The position numbers were made by a program, and so were the translations under genes. A stretch of DNA of 64,000 nucleotides. It comes from Pseudonocardia sp. EC080619-01 (lineage in GTDB: Bacteria > Actinomycetota > Actinomycetes > Mycobacteriales > Pseudonocardiaceae). The stretch's first letter is position 1. Each line of letters starts with the position of its first letter. Shown piece after piece: positions 61,750-64,000 of this stretch. The notes beneath the pieces were generated by a model. The model saw nothing but the letters and a program-made list of their open reading frames with translations, searched no databases and was not told where the DNA came from. Location: NCBI RefSeq assembly GCF_001420995.1, contig NZ_CP012184.1, forward strand, positions 1,782,501 through 1,846,500, read 5' to 3'.

Positions 61750-62029
61750 GGCGCCCGGGAACGGACGCACCTGTGGACTTGTGGAACCACGCGATCGGGC
61801 CGGAGATCATCGGGACGGCGGTCCCACCGCTCTCCGGGGACACGTCTCCCCCGGCGCGGAACGAGGTCGCAGCGGTCAGCCGGACCCCCTGCGGCCGACG
61901 GCGCACCCCGGAGCCGACCAGGTCGGCGAGGGCAGCGTGGGCGACCGCGTGCGGCACGACGGTCAGCGGCTCGCAGGCCACGGCGGTATCGATCGACGCG
62001 ACGCCGACCGTCATCTCGGTCGTGCCCAT
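61736..62029 (-). CDS. 97-codon upstream ORF in the whiB7 leader
   Basis: Starts ATG at 62029 after the near-perfect Shine-Dalgarno GGAGGAGGTGATCGAC and runs to TGA at 61736-61738. MGTTEMTVGVASIDTAVACE begins the protein; further along are Val/Ala-rich helices and a Gly/Ser/Pro-rich tail. I do not recognise a domain. It ends 26 bases before the attenuator and 174 bases before whiB7. Much longer than the small uORFs known from mycobacterial whiB7 leaders. It may be a sensor whose translation rate decides termination. Confidence 0.6.
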   Translation of the reverse strand: MGTTEMTVGVASIDTAVACEPLTVVPHAVAHAALADLVGSGVRRRPQGVRLTAATSFRAGGDVSPESGGTAVPMISGPIAWFHKSTGASVPGRRGGT

Positions 62030-62114
62030 GTCGATCACCTCCTCCGTGGTCCCGCCGTACGGTCTCCCGCGCGACGCATGCGTGAGCGGAGCGCTGCCCC
62101 ACTCGGTGCCGATG

Positions 62115-62157
62115 ACACTAGAAGCGCAGCGCAGACCGCTGCAACCGATTATTCGAA
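62115..62157 (-). promoter_or_regulatory. whiB7 promoter with WhiB7-type AT-rich element
   Basis: On the minus strand: -35 TTGCAG (complement of 62139-62144), 18-base spacer, -10 TAGTGT (complement of 62115-62120). An AT-rich block (GAATAATC, complement of about 62147-62155) lies 3 bases upstream of the -35, the position of the WhiB7 AT-hook site in mycobacteria. Autoactivation is inferred. Confidence 0.65.
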
Positions 62158-62208
62158 AGTCTCTCCGGAAGTTCACCCACGGCGGACCGAAGGTGGGTCC
62201 GGCGAGGG

Positions 62209-64000
62209 TCAGCGCTCCTCGTCGTGGTCGGCGAGCAGCCGCAGGACGTCGTCGCCGTACCGGTCGAGCTTGGCCGCACCGATGCCGGGGATCCCGACCA
62301 GCGCCGACGGTCCGGACGGCCGCTGCTCGGCGATCGCGGTGAGCGTCGCGTCGGTGAGGACGACGAAGGCCGGCACGTCCTGCTGCTTCGCCTCGCCCGC
62401 GCGCCACTGCTTGAGCCGGTCCAGCAGCTCCAGGTCCACGTCGGACGGGCAGTCGTCACAGCGCAGGAGCTTGGTCGCGGCGCTCCCGAACAGCGGGGAC
62501 CCGCAGACCCGGCACTTCGGGCGGGCGGCGCCGGGCCGGCGCTCGCCGGCGACCCGGGACGCGGGGTGCGAGTCCGGGATCAGTCCGTAGAGGAACCGGG
62601 ACCGGCGCCGTTTCGGGCCGCGCCCCGACGCCCGCGACAGCGACCAGGACATCGACAGCACCCGGCGGGCGCGCGTGACCCCGACGTAGAACAGCCGCCG
62701 CTCCTCCTCGACGGCGTGCTCGTCGTCGCCGGCGTGGCCGATCGGGAGCGTCCCATCGGCGAGGCCGACGAGGAACACCGCGTCCCACTCCAGGCCCTTC
62801 GCCGCGTGCAGCGACGCGAGCGTCACCCCCTGCACCACCGGGGCCTGCGCCGAGTCGGCCCGGGTGTCGAGCTCGGCACACAGCCGGGTCAGGTCGGCCT
62901 GCGGCTCGATCGCGGCGAGCTCCTCGGCCACCCCGACCAGTGCGAGCAGCGACTCCCACTGGGCACGCAGGGTGGCGCCCTTCGGCGGCTCGTCGGTGAG
63001 CCCGGCGCGGGCGCCGAGCACGGCGCGCGTCACGTCGACGAGATCGGTACCCGGCCGCTGGTCGGGCGCGGCGCCGCGCAGCGCGATCATCGCCCGGCGG
63101 ACCTCCGGGCGGGCGAAGAACCGTTCACCGCCGCGCACCTGGTACGGCACGCCCGCGTCGGAGAGCGCCTGCTCGTACGCCTCGGACTGGGCGTTGATCC
63201 GGAACAGCACCGCGATCTCGGACGGCTCCGTCCCGTCGTTGAGGAGCGTCAGGATCCGGCCGGCGACGGCGGCGGCCTCGGCCGGCTCGTCGTCGTGCTC
63301 GGAGAAGTCCGGATCGGGCCCGGGCGGGAGCTGCCCGACGAGCTGCAGCCGCGACCCGGCGGGCCGGTGCCGCGCGGCCCCGATCAGCTGGTTGGCGCAA
63401 CCGACGATCTGCGGGGTGGACCGGTAGTCGCGCTGCAGCCGGACGACGGCCGCGCCGGGGAACCGGCGCGGGAACTCCAGCAGGTAGCGCGGCGAGGCGC
63501 CGGCGAAGGTGTAGATCGTCTGGTTCGCGTCGCCGACGACCGTGAGGTCGTCCCGCTCGCCGAGCCAGGCGTCGAGCAGCCGCTGCTGCAGCGGCGTGAC
63601 GTCCTGGTACTCGTCGACGACGAAGCAGCGGTACCGCGAGCGGAACTCCTCGGCGACCCCGGCGTGCTCCTCGAGCGCGACGGCCGTGTGCAGCAGCAGG
63701 TCGTCGAAGTCGAGCACCTCGGCGGCGTTCTTGAGCTCCTCGTAGGCGGCGTAGACCTGGGCGACCTGGTCGGCGGGGCCGGGGGTGTCCCGCTTGCGGC
63801 GAGCGGCCTCGGCCGCGTAGTCGACCGGGGCGACCAGCGACGACTTCGCCCACTCGATCTCGGAGCTCAGGTCGCGCAGTGCGTCGGAGTCGGTGCCGAC
63901 CCTGGCCCGGGCGGCGGCCTGGCCGACCAGCCGGAACTTGCCGTCGAGCAGCGGCCAGGGCGACCCGCCGATCACCTGCGGCCAGAAGTAGCGGAGCTGG
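62209..64000 (-). CDS. uvrD2: UvrD2-like ATP-dependent DNA helicase (5' part beyond the window)
   Basis: The visible 597 residues lack Walker A, which must lie past 64000; the frame is open to the window edge (LRYFWPQVIGGS upstream). Present are DFDDLLLHTA, Walker B FVVDEYQDVTPLQQ, VGDANQTIYTFAGA, RLQRDYRSTPQIV, LASLHAAKGLEWDAVFLVGL, RRLFYVGVTRARR, the tetracysteine linker CRVCG...CDDC that typifies UvrD2, and a C-terminal HRDC domain (VGIPGIGAAKLDRYG). Unwinds DNA in repair. Lies directly upstream of the whiB7 leader on the same strand. Confidence 0.95.
   Translation of the reverse strand, partial: QLRYFWPQVIGGSPWPLLDGKFRLVGQAAARARVGTDSDALRDLSSEIEWAKSSLVAPVDYAAEAARRKRDTPGPADQVAQVYAAYEELKNAAEVLDFDDLLLHTAVALEEHAGVAEEFRSRYRCFVVDEYQDVTPLQQRLLDAWLGERDDLTVVGDANQTIYTFAGASPRYLLEFPRRFPGAAVVRLQRDYRSTPQIVGCANQLIGAARHRPAGSRLQLVGQLPPGPDPDFSEHDDEPAEAAAVAGRILTLLNDGTEPSEIAVLFRINAQSEAYEQALSDAGVPYQVRGGERFFARPEVRRAMIALRGAAPDQRPGTDLVDVTRAVLGARAGLTDEPPKGATLRAQWESLLALVGVAEELAAIEPQADLTRLCAELDTRADSAQAPVVQGVTLASLHAAKGLEWDAVFLVGLADGTLPIGHAGDDEHAVEEERRLFYVGVTRARRVLSMSWSLSRASGRGPKRRRSRFLYGLIPDSHPASRVAGERRPGAARPKCRVCGSPLFGSAATKLLRCDDCPSDVDLELLDRLKQWRAGEAKQQDVPAFVVLTDATLTAIAEQRPSGPSALVGIPGIGAAKLDRYGDDVLRLLADHDEER

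Noticed and set aside
61537..61770. 77-codon minus-strand frame spanning the whiB7 attenuator
   Set aside because: No ribosome site, runs through the terminator stem and ends in the whiB7 start region; the ORF starting at 62029 is far better supported.

Overview
The window is GC-rich (roughly 70-75 percent), densely coded and full of actinobacterial markers: a WhiB7-type regulator, a UvrD2 helicase with a tetracysteine linker, an LLM-class F420-type oxidoreductase, a UPF0182 membrane protein, a DUF2342 zincin and a YlbL-type PDZ/Lon protein, with many GTG starts and four-base stop/start overlaps. The gene content best fits Pseudonocardiaceae, probably Pseudonocardia. That placement is inference; no rRNA is present.

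Layout. 1-0.65 kb: a TetR regulator with an apparently leaderless start. 0.77-13.67 kb (minus): eleven tightly coupled genes for activation and degradation of a short branched acyl-CoA, divergent from a TetR gene at 13.8 kb. The set (isovaleryl-CoA-dehydrogenase-like flavoprotein, biotin-dependent carboxylase pair, enoyl-CoA hydratase, two MaoC hydratases, CitE-like CoA lyase, two acyl-CoA ligases, MHS transporter, LLM oxidoreductase) resembles the mycobacterial leucine/isovalerate block with extra genes. 14.4-20.7 kb: single genes and regulator/target pairs (M28 peptidase, GyrI-like protein, MmyB-type regulator with an SDR, TetR with a TIM-barrel-like protein behind two identical operators). 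20.85 kb: tRNA-Ala. 21-24.9 kb: a TrmB regulator, then a gluconate module (GntR, gluconokinase, GntP permease) with a perfect palindromic operator. 24.9-30.9 kb: MocR regulator, YczE-type membrane protein, DsbA-like/MauE pair, (6-4) photolyase, VIT1 transporter, ferredoxin.

31.0-41.0 kb holds the trans-translation and division block: ssrA (tmRNA), smpB, ftsX, ftsE and prfB, all on the minus strand. It is split by an enoyl-reductase/amidohydrolase pair and by four genes (MpaB-like oxygenase, MarR, Bcr/CflA efflux, lipoprotein). 41.1-46.1 kb: PadR, two acyl-CoA dehydrogenases, a toxin-antitoxin pair, a tyrosine phosphatase and SoxR. 46.1-50.5 kb: an SLT transglycosylase behind a long structured leader, an OafA-like acyltransferase, an S4 protein, a methyltransferase and tRNA-fMet.

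50.6-64.0 kb matches, from memory, the Rv3193c-Rv3198c neighbourhood of M. tuberculosis: UPF0182, PDZ/Lon, DUF2342, a ThiF/Rv3196-like protein, an ABC1 kinase, whiB7 and uvrD2 (cut by the window end), with a TetR/VOC pair inserted. The most interesting piece is the whiB7 leader of about 550 nt. It has a WhiB7-type promoter (AT-rich block 3 bp upstream of the -35), a 97-codon upstream ORF with a near-perfect Shine-Dalgarno, a small hairpin whose loop carries that ORF's stop codon, and a strong intrinsic terminator with a T-run before whiB7. This reads as a ribosome-sensing attenuator.
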